NCBI GenBank assembly: GCA_021773565.1
Contig: JAJFJZ010000002.1
Coordinates: forward strand, 1-64,000
Direction of reading: 5' to 3'
DNA length: 64,000 nt
Source of the DNA: Gammaproteobacteria bacterium
Lineage (GTDB): Bacteria; Pseudomonadota; Gammaproteobacteria; Pseudomonadales; Azotimanducaceae
Under the pieces are notes generated by a model. The model was not told the DNA's origin. It saw only the letters and a program-made list of their open reading frames with translations, and did not search any database. The position numbers were made by a program, and so were the translations under genes. Below, piece after piece: positions 55,468 to 64,000 of the stretch (position 1 is its first letter; each line of letters opens with the position of its first letter).

Positions 55468-56916
55468 TTGAGCGAACCAAGACACCTGTCGGCACCCACC
55501 ATGGCTGCGTTCGGAACAGGTGAAATAGCTGGCGCATTCATGAATGTAGGCTGGAGTGTACTGCTGCTTTTCTACTATCAGCAGATTGTTGGTGTTGAGG
55601 CAGCGTTGGTGGGTTTAGCGATCGGCATTGCTATCCTGGTTGACGGCATCACAGATCCACTTATCGGTGCGTTGTCTGATCGGATTCAGTCCCGCTGGGG
55701 CCGTCGCCACCCCATGCTGCTGTTTTCTACGGTGCCGCTGGCGGTGAGTTTTGTGCTTCTGTTTCATCCACCCCAGGGTATGTCTGATCTCGGCGGGTTC
55801 CTGTGGCTGACGGTGTTCGGCATTCTGGTTCGAGCAAGTTACACTTTTTACAATATCCCCCATCTGTCTCTCGGTGCAGAGATGGCCAGCGGATATCACC
55901 AGCGTTCTACACTGTTCGGATACTCGGCGTTTTTTGCCGCCATGTCGATTGCTGTGGCCTACGGCCTGATTACGGGTTACTACTTCCCAACAACCGAGCA
56001 GTTTGATCCTGGTTTTCTCGATGCGTCCGGCTACACGCGCATGAGTCTGACTTTTGCAGCGGTGATGGTTGGCGCCATTTTGCTCTGTGTTGTTGGAACA
56101 CGTAATCAGATTCCCTATCTCAGGGAAACCATGCAGCGCGAACCACTGACCCTGTTAGGACTGTTCCGGGAGATGAAGGCTGTACTTGCCAGCAAGTCAT
56201 TTCGTGCTGTGTTTATCGGCGCTTTGCTCAGCGCCGTTATCACCGGTATAGAATCTGCTTTTATGCCATTCATGGGCATCCATTTCTGGGGTTTTCGAAC
56301 GGAACAATTGTTATATCTGGCTTTTCTGGGTCTCATCTTGTATCCGATTTCTTTTGCACTTATACCGATGCTGACAAGATGGTTGGATAAGAAATACGTT
56401 GTGATTGCTGCCCTCGGCAGTTGGGTTGTTGCAACCAACATACCTATCTGCCTGCGGCTGTTAGAGGTTTCCTGGTTCCCGGGTAACGATTCGCCTTGGA
56501 TTTTGTGGATTTTTCTGGGTGCTTCGGCGGTTGGTGGGCTGGCGTCTCCGATTATTGCCGCAACTGTCAACTCCATGTTGGCGGATCTGTCGGATGAGCA
56601 CGAACTGGACACCGGAGTTCGTCGGGAAGGTGTTATTTATGCGTTCCGCGCCTTTTCTCTGAAGGCGAGCGGTGCAATCGGTATTGTTCTTGGTGGTGTT
56701 ATGCTATCGCTGATAGAGTTTCCAACAGGGGCTACACGTGGCGAGGTGGTATCGGAAACGGTATGGAACCTTGGCCTTATCGCCGGTCCGGCAACTTCAA
56801 TATTCTCCCTGTTGGCGCTGGTTTTCTACTTTCGTTATCGCATCAACTATCGGCGCCACCAGGAGATTGTATCTGAGCTTGAAACACGTCGGGAGGCTGC
56901 GGCAGGGGCCGGTTGA
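55468..56916 (+). CDS. MFS transporter of the GPH (MelB-like) cation symporter group
   Basis: 482 aa; the start is TTG at 55468 with AAGGA eight bases before (an ATG at 55501 is the alternative). Twelve transmembrane helices. IAILVDGITDPLIGALSDRIQSRWGRRHP is the GPH signature in loop 2-3 (given here in two parts: DGITDPLIGALSD and SRWGRRHP). Members import sugars, glucuronides or steroid-like compounds with a cation. It follows the enoyl-CoA hydratase on the same strand, so it may import the substrate of the pathway. Confidence 0.9.
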   Translation: MSEPRHLSAPTMAAFGTGEIAGAFMNVGWSVLLLFYYQQIVGVEAALVGLAIGIAILVDGITDPLIGALSDRIQSRWGRRHPMLLFSTVPLAVSFVLLFHPPQGMSDLGGFLWLTVFGILVRASYTFYNIPHLSLGAEMASGYHQRSTLFGYSAFFAAMSIAVAYGLITGYYFPTTEQFDPGFLDASGYTRMSLTFAAVMVGAILLCVVGTRNQIPYLRETMQREPLTLLGLFREMKAVLASKSFRAVFIGALLSAVITGIESAFMPFMGIHFWGFRTEQLLYLAFLGLILYPISFALIPMLTRWLDKKYVVIAALGSWVVATNIPICLRLLEVSWFPGNDSPWILWIFLGASAVGGLASPIIAATVNSMLADLSDEHELDTGVRREGVIYAFRAFSLKASGAIGIVLGGVMLSLIEFPTGATRGEVVSETVWNLGLIAGPATSIFSLLALVFYFRYRINYRRHQEIVSELETRREAAAGAG

Positions 56917-56939
56917 GGTTTTCAGATTGGTCAGTTCTG

Positions 56940-57617
56940 TTAGGTTGAGGGCTTATAGAAAAAGCCGTCTCCGTACGTTTTGTAAGACTTGCTGAACGTA
57001 GGTGCCAGTCGAACACCTGCATCATAAAGCTCGTACCCCAGGGCAACATGTTTCGAGTCTTCTAAGTGTTTCTGCACGGCGGTTTGGTCAGTACAACCCA
57101 TGATAAAAATAATGTCCCCAGACTTGATGTCGAGTTCACTCTCGCTGTAATTGGTCACAATGCCGGCACTGTATATCAGGGTGTCGGGCTCTGCGACCCA
57201 GCAGTAAGTTGCATGATTTTGGGAAAGCTTAATGAAGCCTTGCCGGTGTCCTTCGTCTGGAAATCGTAAACAAGTCATGGAGAGGTTGAGATGACCTTGT
57301 TGTGGCCCTACCAGGTTTCTCGACCACCAGCCGAAACCATCAATGTCGTGACACTCAATCTGCATAGCGCTCACTTGTCCGTTTGCAGACGCTGGCTGAT
57401 AGGGTCGGGGTGTGCTGCTGCCAGCGGTATGTCGTTCATAAATCAGCAACGAGGAATCGTTCTCATCTGAGAGAGCTGCTTCGTGAGCCGAGACAAGGGT
57501 TGCAGAATTGAGCGCATCCAAGGCGCTTGAACGCCAGTGGCCGAGCCATTTGTCGATCGATGCTGGGTCAACCTGATACTCGGTCAAAATTGTTTTGGAC
57601 GCGTTAGCATTAGGCAT
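56940..57617 (-). CDS. Uncharacterised protein with two ABM-like halves
   Basis: 225 aa. I do not recognise a named family. The N-terminal half (ILTEYQVDPASIDKWLGHWR, then LLIYERHTAG) and the C-terminal half (a Cys-containing strand MGCTDQTAVQKHLEDSKHVALGYEL) both look like antibiotic-biosynthesis-monooxygenase/dimeric alpha-beta barrel half-folds, suggesting an internal duplication. It could be a small oxygenase or a ligand-binding protein. It is transcribed toward the MFS gene, next to a TetR regulator on the same strand. Confidence 0.55.
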   Translation of the reverse strand: MPNANASKTILTEYQVDPASIDKWLGHWRSSALDALNSATLVSAHEAALSDENDSSLLIYERHTAGSSTPRPYQPASANGQVSAMQIECHDIDGFGWWSRNLVGPQQGHLNLSMTCLRFPDEGHRQGFIKLSQNHATYCWVAEPDTLIYSAGIVTNYSESELDIKSGDIIFIMGCTDQTAVQKHLEDSKHVALGYELYDAGVRLAPTFSKSYKTYGDGFFYKPST

Positions 57618-57645
57618 GTCTGCTCCAACATTGTTTGTTTTGGAT

Positions 57646-58248
57646 TCAGGCGACGGCTACCTTGCGCGCGCTGAAATCTTTGCCTAATGATTCCCGGGTC
57701 ACGTCAACCACCTCAAGGAGCGAGGCGATAAATTTTTTCTTATCCATACGCTTGCCAGCCCAACTCAGGGCAACATGGGCGTTTCCGCCGATCAATGCGC
57801 TGGCGATAAGTACAGGGCGAAGGTCGTTGTCCACATTGACGCCCAGGTCCTCTGCTATGACGTCGGCCAAGACTTCCCTTAATTCACGAATCGCCGCTTC
57901 TCCTTCAGGAGTAACCGCAGGAAATCGGTAGGAGTCGGATGGGAAAACCAGCATATCAGGCGTTTCGTTTGCGGTCAGCTCTAGCCAGGCGCGCCAGGTA
58001 CTCAATGCGTCCATGTTTCTTTCGCGCAAGAACTTTTTGAAATGTTTCGCGGTGAGAATGTGAATGTCTGCCATCAAATCGCCCTTGGTTGGAAAGTGGC
58101 GAATGAGTGTCTGCAGGTGTACTCCTGCCGTGTCGGATATCTCTGCCAGGGTTGCGCGTTCAAAGCCTGACCGAGTAAAAACGGTTAAGGCAGCTTGCCG
58201 AATCTTTCTGCGGGTTTCTTCGCTGCGGGGTCTGTGTGACGAACTCAT
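57646..58248 (-). CDS. TetR family regulator of the catabolic island
   Basis: 200 aa. Helix-turn-helix in ATLAEISDTAGVHLQTLIRHFPTKGDL. The C-terminal domain is about 150 residues of helix with a Trp in TWRAWLEL. The 239-bp divergent region before the oxygenase gene is A/T-rich and contains repeated TAGTAT-like elements. It probably controls the oxygenase/hydratase genes, perhaps also the receptor at 61605, but this is inference. Confidence 0.88.
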   Translation of the reverse strand: MSSSHRPRSEETRRKIRQAALTVFTRSGFERATLAEISDTAGVHLQTLIRHFPTKGDLMADIHILTAKHFKKFLRERNMDALSTWRAWLELTANETPDMLVFPSDSYRFPAVTPEGEAAIRELREVLADVIAEDLGVNVDNDLRPVLIASALIGGNAHVALSWAGKRMDKKKFIASLLEVVDVTRESLGKDFSARKVAVA

Positions 58249-58291
58249 GTTTGGGTCTCTCGCGATTGTATTTGGTAGATCATCAATCCAA

Positions 58292-58341
58292 ATAGTATTT
58301 ATGACTAGTAAGGATAGTATATAAAGACTTATAGAATACTA
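58292..58341. promoter_or_regulatory. A/T-rich repeats before the oxygenase gene
   Basis: ATAGTAT (58292-58298), ACTAGTA (58304-58310), GATAGTAT (58313-58320) and the inverted AATACTA (58335-58341) lie between the TetR and oxygenase genes. TAGTAT and ATACTA form an inverted repeat. Similar ACTAGT and ATAGTAT sites are found before the TonB receptor. Probably TetR sites or promoter elements. Confidence 0.4.
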
Positions 58342-58487
58342 CAGTTAGTTGCGTCACATATCGAGTTTTCAAAGGAAAAACTGGTTGCTCCGCCGGGGAG
58401 GTTATCAAAATGATTTGATTTATAAAGAATAAAATATATAAACTATTATGCAAATCTGTCTACTATATATCTTTACCGGGAGTCCTG

Positions 58488-59366
58488 ATGAGTAACCAAC
58501 AAACTGAAACTGCGGATCAGCAGATCGCTGCAGTGCGGCAACCTTTTGAGTTATCCGATGAACTGTCTGAGAAAGTCACGGCGCTTGGTCTTGAAGAGGC
58601 TGTGCAACAGGTCGAAGAAAGCGGCTATGGCTACATACATGACCTGGCGCCGATGGAATTCATCCAACGTCTTCGTGAGGTCGTTTTGGACCTTCCGAGC
58701 ACCATTCCCGACGTGGGCCTACCCGTTGCGTTTAATGTGAATATGCTGCTGCACAAACACCCGATTTTCGAAGAAGTTGTACTCAACCCGAAGTTGCTCG
58801 CAATGGCTGAGGTGATGTGCGGTAAGGGTGCATTGCTTTCCCAGTTGATTGCGAGCGTCAAGACAAAAACTGACGCGCCCGGCGATGGCAAGGGTGCTTT
58901 GCATGCAGATCAATCTTTTATGGCGGCACCTTTCCCCGTGCATAACCATATTGCAACGTTCTGTTGGGCCTGTGATGAGTTCTCTGAACGTGCAGGCTCA
59001 ACACGCCTTGTACCCGGCTCTCACGAACATCGACGCCACCCGAACGAGGAGGAGATGGTAACCGAAGCGGGTGCTATTCATACTGAGTGTCCGGCCGGCT
59101 CTGTTGCCTTCTGGGATGGCTCAACCTGGCATACCGGCAACGCGCCGCGCAGGATCGACGGTAAGCGTGTGGTTGTGCATGTCAGCTACAGCCGCCTTGC
59201 CCTCCGCCCAGTCGAATCTTATGACTTCCTCGGCGAGGACTGGCTGGAAAACAAACCCTTTGAGATGCGCGTGTTACTTGGGCGTGAAGACTTTCTCAAC
59301 ACACCTGACGGCGCGTTTGCCGATATCAATAAAATTGCACGCACCCAGGAGTGGGCCAAAACCTGA
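58488..59366 (+). CDS. Phytanoyl-CoA dioxygenase family oxygenase
   Basis: 292 aa; CGGGAG lies five bases before the ATG. Non-heme iron 2-oxoglutarate-type fold with the HxD pair in GALHADQSFM and the distal His in STWHTGNAPRR; the 2-oxoglutarate Arg is probably in NAPRRIDGKRVVVHV. VPGSHEHRR is another conserved PhyH element. It hydroxylates an organic substrate, perhaps an acyl-CoA, since enoyl-CoA hydratase and acyl-CoA synthetase genes surround it. Followed by the next enoyl-CoA hydratase gene on the same strand. Confidence 0.9.
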   Translation: MSNQQTETADQQIAAVRQPFELSDELSEKVTALGLEEAVQQVEESGYGYIHDLAPMEFIQRLREVVLDLPSTIPDVGLPVAFNVNMLLHKHPIFEEVVLNPKLLAMAEVMCGKGALLSQLIASVKTKTDAPGDGKGALHADQSFMAAPFPVHNHIATFCWACDEFSERAGSTRLVPGSHEHRRHPNEEEMVTEAGAIHTECPAGSVAFWDGSTWHTGNAPRRIDGKRVVVHVSYSRLALRPVESYDFLGEDWLENKPFEMRVLLGREDFLNTPDGAFADINKIARTQEWAKT

Positions 59367-59404
59367 ACAAATGCCCATTGGACCGCCCCGACGAGGAGTT
59401 ATTT

Positions 59405-60247
59405 ATGAGTGAAACGTACCCCGACTATGAGATGGTTGAAGTAGATTTTCCAGCTGAAACCCTTCTGCGCATCACCCTCAATCGCCCGGAGAAGCGCAAT
59501 GCGATGAATAATCATCTTCGCGGCGAGTTGTTTGATGCATTGATGCGTGCCGATCAGGACAAAGATATCAAAGTCATGATCATTCGCGGTGCAGGTTCCT
59601 GTTTCTCAGCGGGTTACGATCTGACCGCCAACCTGCACGGAGATCAGCCGTTCTACACCGCAGGAGGAATGGGCAACTGGCCAAGACACGTCACCGAAGG
59701 TTGCTTTCGCATCTGGGATTTGAGTAAGCCCGTCATCGCCCAGGTGCACGGTTATTGCCTTGCCGGTGGCAGCGAATTGGCTTCCGCCTGTGATCTGATT
59801 TACGTCGCAGACAGCGCGCGCATCGGTTATCCGCCGGTGCGCTCAATCAGTCCGCCTGACAATCAGATTTTCCCCTGGGTGGTGGGTATGCGCCGGTCGA
59901 TGGAGATGATGCTCACAGGGGACGCGATCACTGGCGAAGAAGCGGTTGAATACGGTTTTGCCAATCGGTGTTTCTCCGAAGATGAGCTTGAAGGTAAAGT
60001 GCTGGAAATGGCGTCCCGAGTGGCCAGCATTCCCGCAGACATCCAACAAATCAACAAACGGGCTGTACACCGGCAGATGGACGCTATGGGCATTCGCGCA
60101 GGCATACGCGCAGGTACAGAAATGCAAATGCTTGCCTCCCTTACGCCTTCCACGCAACAGTACTATGCAGAAATGCAGAAAGGACTTACCGCTGCGTTAA
60201 CCAAACGCGATGAAAAGTTTGGTGACTATCGAACCAAAAAAGATTGA
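59405..60247 (+). CDS. Enoyl-CoA hydratase/isomerase family protein
   Basis: 280 aa; the ATG at 59405 has GAGGAG upstream. Features: LLRITLNRPEKRNAMN, the first oxyanion loop RGAGSCFSAGYDL and the second QVHGYCLAGGSELASACD, which keeps Glu in GGSEL as in true hydratases. The second catalytic Glu position (ARIGYPPVRSISPPDN) is not obvious. Distinct from the hydratase at 54601-55410. Encoded 38 bases after the oxygenase stop, so the two are probably co-transcribed. Confidence 0.88.
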   Translation: MSETYPDYEMVEVDFPAETLLRITLNRPEKRNAMNNHLRGELFDALMRADQDKDIKVMIIRGAGSCFSAGYDLTANLHGDQPFYTAGGMGNWPRHVTEGCFRIWDLSKPVIAQVHGYCLAGGSELASACDLIYVADSARIGYPPVRSISPPDNQIFPWVVGMRRSMEMMLTGDAITGEEAVEYGFANRCFSEDELEGKVLEMASRVASIPADIQQINKRAVHRQMDAMGIRAGIRAGTEMQMLASLTPSTQQYYAEMQKGLTAALTKRDEKFGDYRTKKD

Positions 60248-60275
60248 GTAAGCCCAAACCCTATAGTTCTGGGGG

Positions 60276-61403
60276 TCACACACGCAGATGGTTAAAATCG
60301 ACGGGCGTAAGCTTCGTCGATTTTTCCGTCACGATGTCCTGCATGCCTTCCCACTCATGCCACATGTTAGTCAGGGCGTGTTTTGAGCGCTCCCAGGGGT
60401 TGTTACCTTCTTCGTATTCGAGCCACTCGCCCATTTGACCGCGATCTGGATGGTCAGAAACCCCAGTAGCTATTTTGTCTGGCTGACGTTGTTTGTTACG
60501 AATGCGGAAAATCATATTCTTGCGTGATTCAGTGCCAAATTCGTTACGTGTACCGGTATGTGGCATGTTAAAGAGCGTGATAGCAGCATCACCCGGTTCC
60601 ATCATGATTTGAATTGGTCTTGGCCACCGCCGCCCATCCGGGGTGGTGTCCAGATCGTTCGGATTCAACTCCATGAGTTTGTCCTGCACAGGCTGTGGTA
60701 GCAGGATGTGTCCGGCACGGTTTGGCGTATCGTGGTCAAAGCGTGGCCAGCCTGGTCCTTCCGGACCGATGCAACCGCTTTGCTCAAGTTGCCAGCGGTA
60801 AAATGCCTCCAGCACACGGTGGCCGCCGGGTACTACCGAAGTTTGGCCAACGCCTGCGCGGGTCTGATCGTTGAGGGGAACGATGGCAAAAGCGGTAAAG
60901 CTGCCGATCGAGAGCGTCAACTCGGGATCCTGGAACAAAGGATCACTGTTGATGCCAATAACATCCGCACAGCGCCCAATTTCACCTTTTGGACCGGATG
61001 AAATCATATGGTGGTAGATCTCTTCTGGCGTACCAGTCATGGTTTGTTGAGGTGATACACCAGCAAATAGACCTTCAGCGTGCAGGCCGTGGCCAAAATA
61101 GGGCAGATCTTTTTCGCGGTAGCCCAGGGCTGTGAACTGATCTTTGGGGGGTGTCTGCTTAATCACCCCAACCTGTGCCCGGCTTGGTGGGTCGAACTGC
61201 CCCATTGCTTCGTGCAGAATTGGCGTGATGGAGGATTTGTTGACGAGGTCTGTCATCTCGCTGGCTGTCGTTAGGTTTTCTCCTTTGCTCGCGGACTTGA
61301 TGCGCGCCCTCGCTGCGTCGACCAAGTTCTGGGGTACCACGTTTTTTAAAATGATGTAGCCGTCATGGAAAAGCTGGCGCTTTTGCTCGCTTGTTAAGTG
61401 CAT
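60276..61403 (-). CDS. Phytanoyl-CoA dioxygenase family protein, second in the island
   Basis: 375 aa from the ATG at 61403 (GGGGA upstream; an in-frame GTG at 61418 is the other option). The PhyH fold begins LTSEQKRQLFHDGYIILKNVV. The expected HxD is seen as HAEG (in GHGLHAEGLFAG) or is elsewhere; a distal His is in FNMPHTGTRNE, with RKNMIFRIRNK after it. SVVPGGHRVLEAFY is conserved. The iron ligands therefore differ from the usual HxD and need checking. Larger than the first oxygenase and transcribed toward it. Confidence 0.82.
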   Translation of the reverse strand: MHLTSEQKRQLFHDGYIILKNVVPQNLVDAARARIKSASKGENLTTASEMTDLVNKSSITPILHEAMGQFDPPSRAQVGVIKQTPPKDQFTALGYREKDLPYFGHGLHAEGLFAGVSPQQTMTGTPEEIYHHMISSGPKGEIGRCADVIGINSDPLFQDPELTLSIGSFTAFAIVPLNDQTRAGVGQTSVVPGGHRVLEAFYRWQLEQSGCIGPEGPGWPRFDHDTPNRAGHILLPQPVQDKLMELNPNDLDTTPDGRRWPRPIQIMMEPGDAAITLFNMPHTGTRNEFGTESRKNMIFRIRNKQRQPDKIATGVSDHPDRGQMGEWLEYEEGNNPWERSKHALTNMWHEWEGMQDIVTEKSTKLTPVDFNHLRV

Positions 61404-61464
61404 TGTAAAGATCCCCACACGTCTATTGGACGTCCCCGTTAAGGAAATTCGAGTTGCTAGTCAG

Positions 61465-61479
61465 ACTAGTTAATAGTAT
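61465..61479. promoter_or_regulatory. ACTAGT/ATAGTAT element before the TonB receptor
   Basis: ACTAGT (61465-61470) and ATAGTAT (61473-61479) repeat the pair found before the oxygenase gene at 58304-58320, in the divergent gap between the second oxygenase and the receptor. A shared regulator is plausible. Confidence 0.35.
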
Positions 61480-61604
61480 TAGATTGTAATTGATATAATG
61501 TTTTACTTAAAGATATACTGATGACGAGATGCTGACTCGGAAACGCAGTTGCTTAAACTGTCTCTTCGCAGTCTGGTCTAAATCAAATCATGAGGGGAGA
61601 GATC

Positions 61605-63983
61605 GTGAGCATATCTAGGAAAGCAGTGCGTCAGTTGGCCGCAAGTGCAGGATTGGCCGCCCTAATCACAAGTTACGGGCTTGCAGCGGCGGAAACAGAG
61701 CGGCCCGTGATAGAAGAGATTATCGTCACCGCAACATTGCGCGAATCCAATCTAATGGAAACCCCCCAGGCGATCAGCGCGGTGAGCGCAGAGCAGATTG
61801 ATGCCCTGGGTGCGATCAGCATGGACGATTTATTTCGTAACATTGCCGGTCTTAACGCCACCGAAGGTGCCGCAACGGGCAGCAAGCGCTACACCATCCG
61901 CGGTGTGGGTTCGCAAACGGGTACTGATGCTTTTGCGCAGACATTTGCAGCAGTATCGGTTTACATCGATGACACCCCTATGACCGCCAGTGGGGGCCCC
62001 GCGCGCCAGATTGCCGGTAATCTGTTTGACATCGACCGTGTCGAAGTACTTAAAGGACCGCAAGGTACTTTGTTTGGCGAAGGTTCAGTCGGTGGCACTA
62101 TCCGGTTTATTCAGAACAAGCCCGACGTCGATAGCTTTGACTGGAAGGTTAAAGCCGGCTTGAACGCGCGTGATGAATCCGACGACCTCGGCCACCGCCT
62201 TGACGCTATGGTTAACATTCCCATTGCTGACAACTTCGCTGTGCGCATCAATGGCTATACCAACGAGCGAGCTGGCTGGATCGACAAGACTGATCTGGGT
62301 GAGGACGATGTTAATAGCGAAACGACTCTAGGCGGTCGCATAGCCGCGTTGTGGCTGGCGAGCGAACGTCTCACTGTTGAAGCGGGCATAGCCATTTCTG
62401 AAACTGAAACCGAAGGCGGAATAGCCACACAACGTTTATACGAAGATTTCCGCAACATCCGTCAGCCTGGTCGTGACCCGTTCTCCGAAGATGAAACGAG
62501 TATTTATACTCTGGATCTTGACTACGAGTTTGATTTCGCGACGTTACAGACGTCGTTTTCGTACCTTGACCGAGAAACCGTGCGTGAGACTGAATCGCCT
62601 TTGTCCAACGCTGCGTTTTTCGATTCGTTTGTCCAACTCTTTGTGCTGTTTCGCGGCCCCAGCAACCCACTCGAGGTGCCGGCACTTGTGTCCGAAGGTT
62701 GGGTCATAAATCCCGATTTCGCCACGGCCAGCAATCTTTTTGCCCTCAACGTAAACGATACAGCGAAAACGGAGCGTACTACTTTTGAAGCCAAGCTGCT
62801 ATCCAACGGCGAGGGTAACCTGCGCTGGGTCGCCGGAATATTCGTTAAGGAGAGCGACGACCTTCGCCTGGCTTTCCAACCCTTCCAGCTGCGACCCGAC
62901 CTCGATACTGTCAGTGCGCCAACCGTCAACGCAACGTACCTGGCGTTCTTCACCGACCCTGCCAACAACAATGCCTCTACCCTGGATGAGGTGAGTGTCT
63001 TCGGTGAGGCGACCTACGCCTTTCTTGACGACGCCATGGAAATCACCATCGGCGGTCGTTATACCGATATGAAGCAATCGTTGGATGACAGCAACGCCAA
63101 AACCACCGACAAGGTGTTCTCACCTAAATTCGGGATTTCATGGGTGCCACGAGAAGGCCTGCTGACCTACTTTAACATCACAACCGGTTTCCGACCAGGT
63201 AACGTTAACCCTGGCCAGGAGTTTAACGTGCGATTATTGAGTGGTGCTGGCGACAATATTATACCGGCCAATCCGTTTGTACCGAACCCGGACGACCTCA
63301 CCGGTAACGAGGCCGCGGCACTGGCGCAATCGCTTATCTCCTTCGAAGGCGACTCAGTGGTGAGCTACGAGCTGGGCCTAAAGGCACGACTGTTTGATAA
63401 TCGCTGGAACGTGGCCGCATCGATATACTATTTCGATTGGGAAGACACCATTCTGAGTTTCAACCAATTCAACTTGCCAAGCTTAAACCGGTTTTACAAC
63501 GACAATGCCGGTGCTGCCCATACTCAGGGCATCGAGCTGGAACTGGTTGGTAACATTACTGATAACCTGCGCTTGCGTTTGGGTGGCGATCTGAACGAGT
63601 CTGAGCTGGACGAGATGGCAGGAGTCGTCCCCAAGGGTACGGATCTACCGCGTTCGCCAGAATGGTCAGCCAACGCAACACTCGATTACACCTGGCAACT
63701 GTCTAATGGTATTGCTGTCAATTGGATGGTTAACCACACCAGAGTTGCTTCTCAACTTGCCAATCTGGGTTTGCCTGATCGTTTGCCAAAAACCGAACAA
63801 ACCGATACACGGATTTCAGTCTCCAGCCCCAACGATACCTGGCAGGTGTCGGTGTTTGCCACCAACCTAACCGGTGAGGACGAGGTGGTGTTTGACTGCA
63901 GCTCGTTTGGTACCGGGCCGTGTTTTGGCAATCAGGCACCACGTTTGATTGGTCTTGAGTTCACTTTCAGACCACAACAATAA
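61605..63983 (+). CDS. TonB-dependent receptor of the catabolic island
   Basis: 792 aa from the GTG at 61605, which has GGGGAGAG just upstream; an ATG at 61590 lacks a ribosome site. The signal peptide ends at LAAA. EEIIVTATLRESNLMETPQAI is split here as a TonB-box-like region and the start of the plug; RYTIRGVGSQTGTDAF and EVLKGPQGTLFGEGSVGG are plug motifs, and the C-terminus is FTFRPQQ with a FTF end. It resembles receptors next to degradation genes for terpenoid or aromatic compounds in marine proteobacteria. It probably imports the island's substrate through the outer membrane. Confidence 0.93.
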   Translation: MSISRKAVRQLAASAGLAALITSYGLAAAETERPVIEEIIVTATLRESNLMETPQAISAVSAEQIDALGAISMDDLFRNIAGLNATEGAATGSKRYTIRGVGSQTGTDAFAQTFAAVSVYIDDTPMTASGGPARQIAGNLFDIDRVEVLKGPQGTLFGEGSVGGTIRFIQNKPDVDSFDWKVKAGLNARDESDDLGHRLDAMVNIPIADNFAVRINGYTNERAGWIDKTDLGEDDVNSETTLGGRIAALWLASERLTVEAGIAISETETEGGIATQRLYEDFRNIRQPGRDPFSEDETSIYTLDLDYEFDFATLQTSFSYLDRETVRETESPLSNAAFFDSFVQLFVLFRGPSNPLEVPALVSEGWVINPDFATASNLFALNVNDTAKTERTTFEAKLLSNGEGNLRWVAGIFVKESDDLRLAFQPFQLRPDLDTVSAPTVNATYLAFFTDPANNNASTLDEVSVFGEATYAFLDDAMEITIGGRYTDMKQSLDDSNAKTTDKVFSPKFGISWVPREGLLTYFNITTGFRPGNVNPGQEFNVRLLSGAGDNIIPANPFVPNPDDLTGNEAAALAQSLISFEGDSVVSYELGLKARLFDNRWNVAASIYYFDWEDTILSFNQFNLPSLNRFYNDNAGAAHTQGIELELVGNITDNLRLRLGGDLNESELDEMAGVVPKGTDLPRSPEWSANATLDYTWQLSNGIAVNWMVNHTRVASQLANLGLPDRLPKTEQTDTRISVSSPNDTWQVSVFATNLTGEDEVVFDCSSFGTGPCFGNQAPRLIGLEFTFRPQQ

Positions 63984-64000
63984 AGGCGAGTGGAGTGGCG

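Noticed and set aside
1-64000. tRNA, rRNA, insertion sequences, phage genes, integrase or attachment sites
   Set aside because: I scanned for these by eye and saw none; a dedicated tRNA scan was not possible, so small RNAs may be missed.

Overview
The window is about 64 kb of bacterial chromosome, almost wholly coding, with short operons on both strands. I see no rRNA, tRNA, insertion sequence, phage gene or CRISPR array. Gene content points to an aerobic, heterotrophic, probably marine gammaproteobacterium: kbl-tdh threonine degradation, single-chain SdaA, fused B12 mutase IcmF with a PduO-type adenosyltransferase, two TonB-dependent receptors, several acyl-CoA enzymes, RsgA, and a CadR-like MerR regulator paired with a cation exporter. 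The genus cannot be fixed from the sequence alone.

Layout. 0-6.6 kb: end of a sigma-factor gene with its anti-sigma factor and a YbjQ protein, a GNAT/kinase pair, two small membrane proteins, a methyltransferase-CocE hydrolase pair and a Sel1 protein. 6.6-19.5 kb: tdh-kbl with a divergent XRE-cupin regulator, a nitroreductase, a three-gene exported-protein cluster, an M81 peptidase, a YhhN protein, an enoyl-CoA hydratase, serine dehydratase with a lipoprotein propeller, and a metal-responsive MerR/CDF pair. 19.5-27 kb: a B12/acyl-CoA module (TetR-icmF, divergent acyl-CoA dehydrogenase, amidase, adenosyltransferase). 27-41.6 kb: a GrdB-family gene with an in-frame UGA, the rsgA-peroxiredoxin-MFS operon, PHP phosphatase, GIY-YIG protein, ribA-Nudix, an efflux pump, an OmpA/coiled-coil pair, an SDR, and a TonB receptor with a DUF442 phosphatase.

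41.9-50.8 kb is a lipid locus. A plus-strand operon (acyl-AMP ligase, epimerase-type reductase, acyl carrier protein, serine palmitoyltransferase-like enzyme) matches the bacterial sphingolipid long-chain-base pathway. It faces a minus-strand operon (CDP-alcohol phosphatidyltransferase, Tam41-like nucleotidyltransferase, flippase) and a metallophosphoesterase, which together look like a headgroup and export module.

50.9-64 kb looks like an accessory catabolic island: alpha/beta hydrolase, acyl-CoA synthetase, MDR reductase, two enoyl-CoA hydratases, two phytanoyl-CoA dioxygenase-family oxygenases, an MFS symporter, a TetR regulator and a TonB receptor. The substrate is unknown.

The strongest unusual signal is at 27036-27833. 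A GrdB-family gene is split by UGA at the first position of a UxxC motif. Coding continues in the same frame, and a stem-loop begins 11 bases after the UGA with its loop after 17 bases. I read it as a selenoprotein that ordinary gene calling would split or truncate. Also notable are two very short ORFs with strong ribosome-binding sites that run into intrinsic terminators (30.7 and 32.2 kb), and the composition of the lipid locus.
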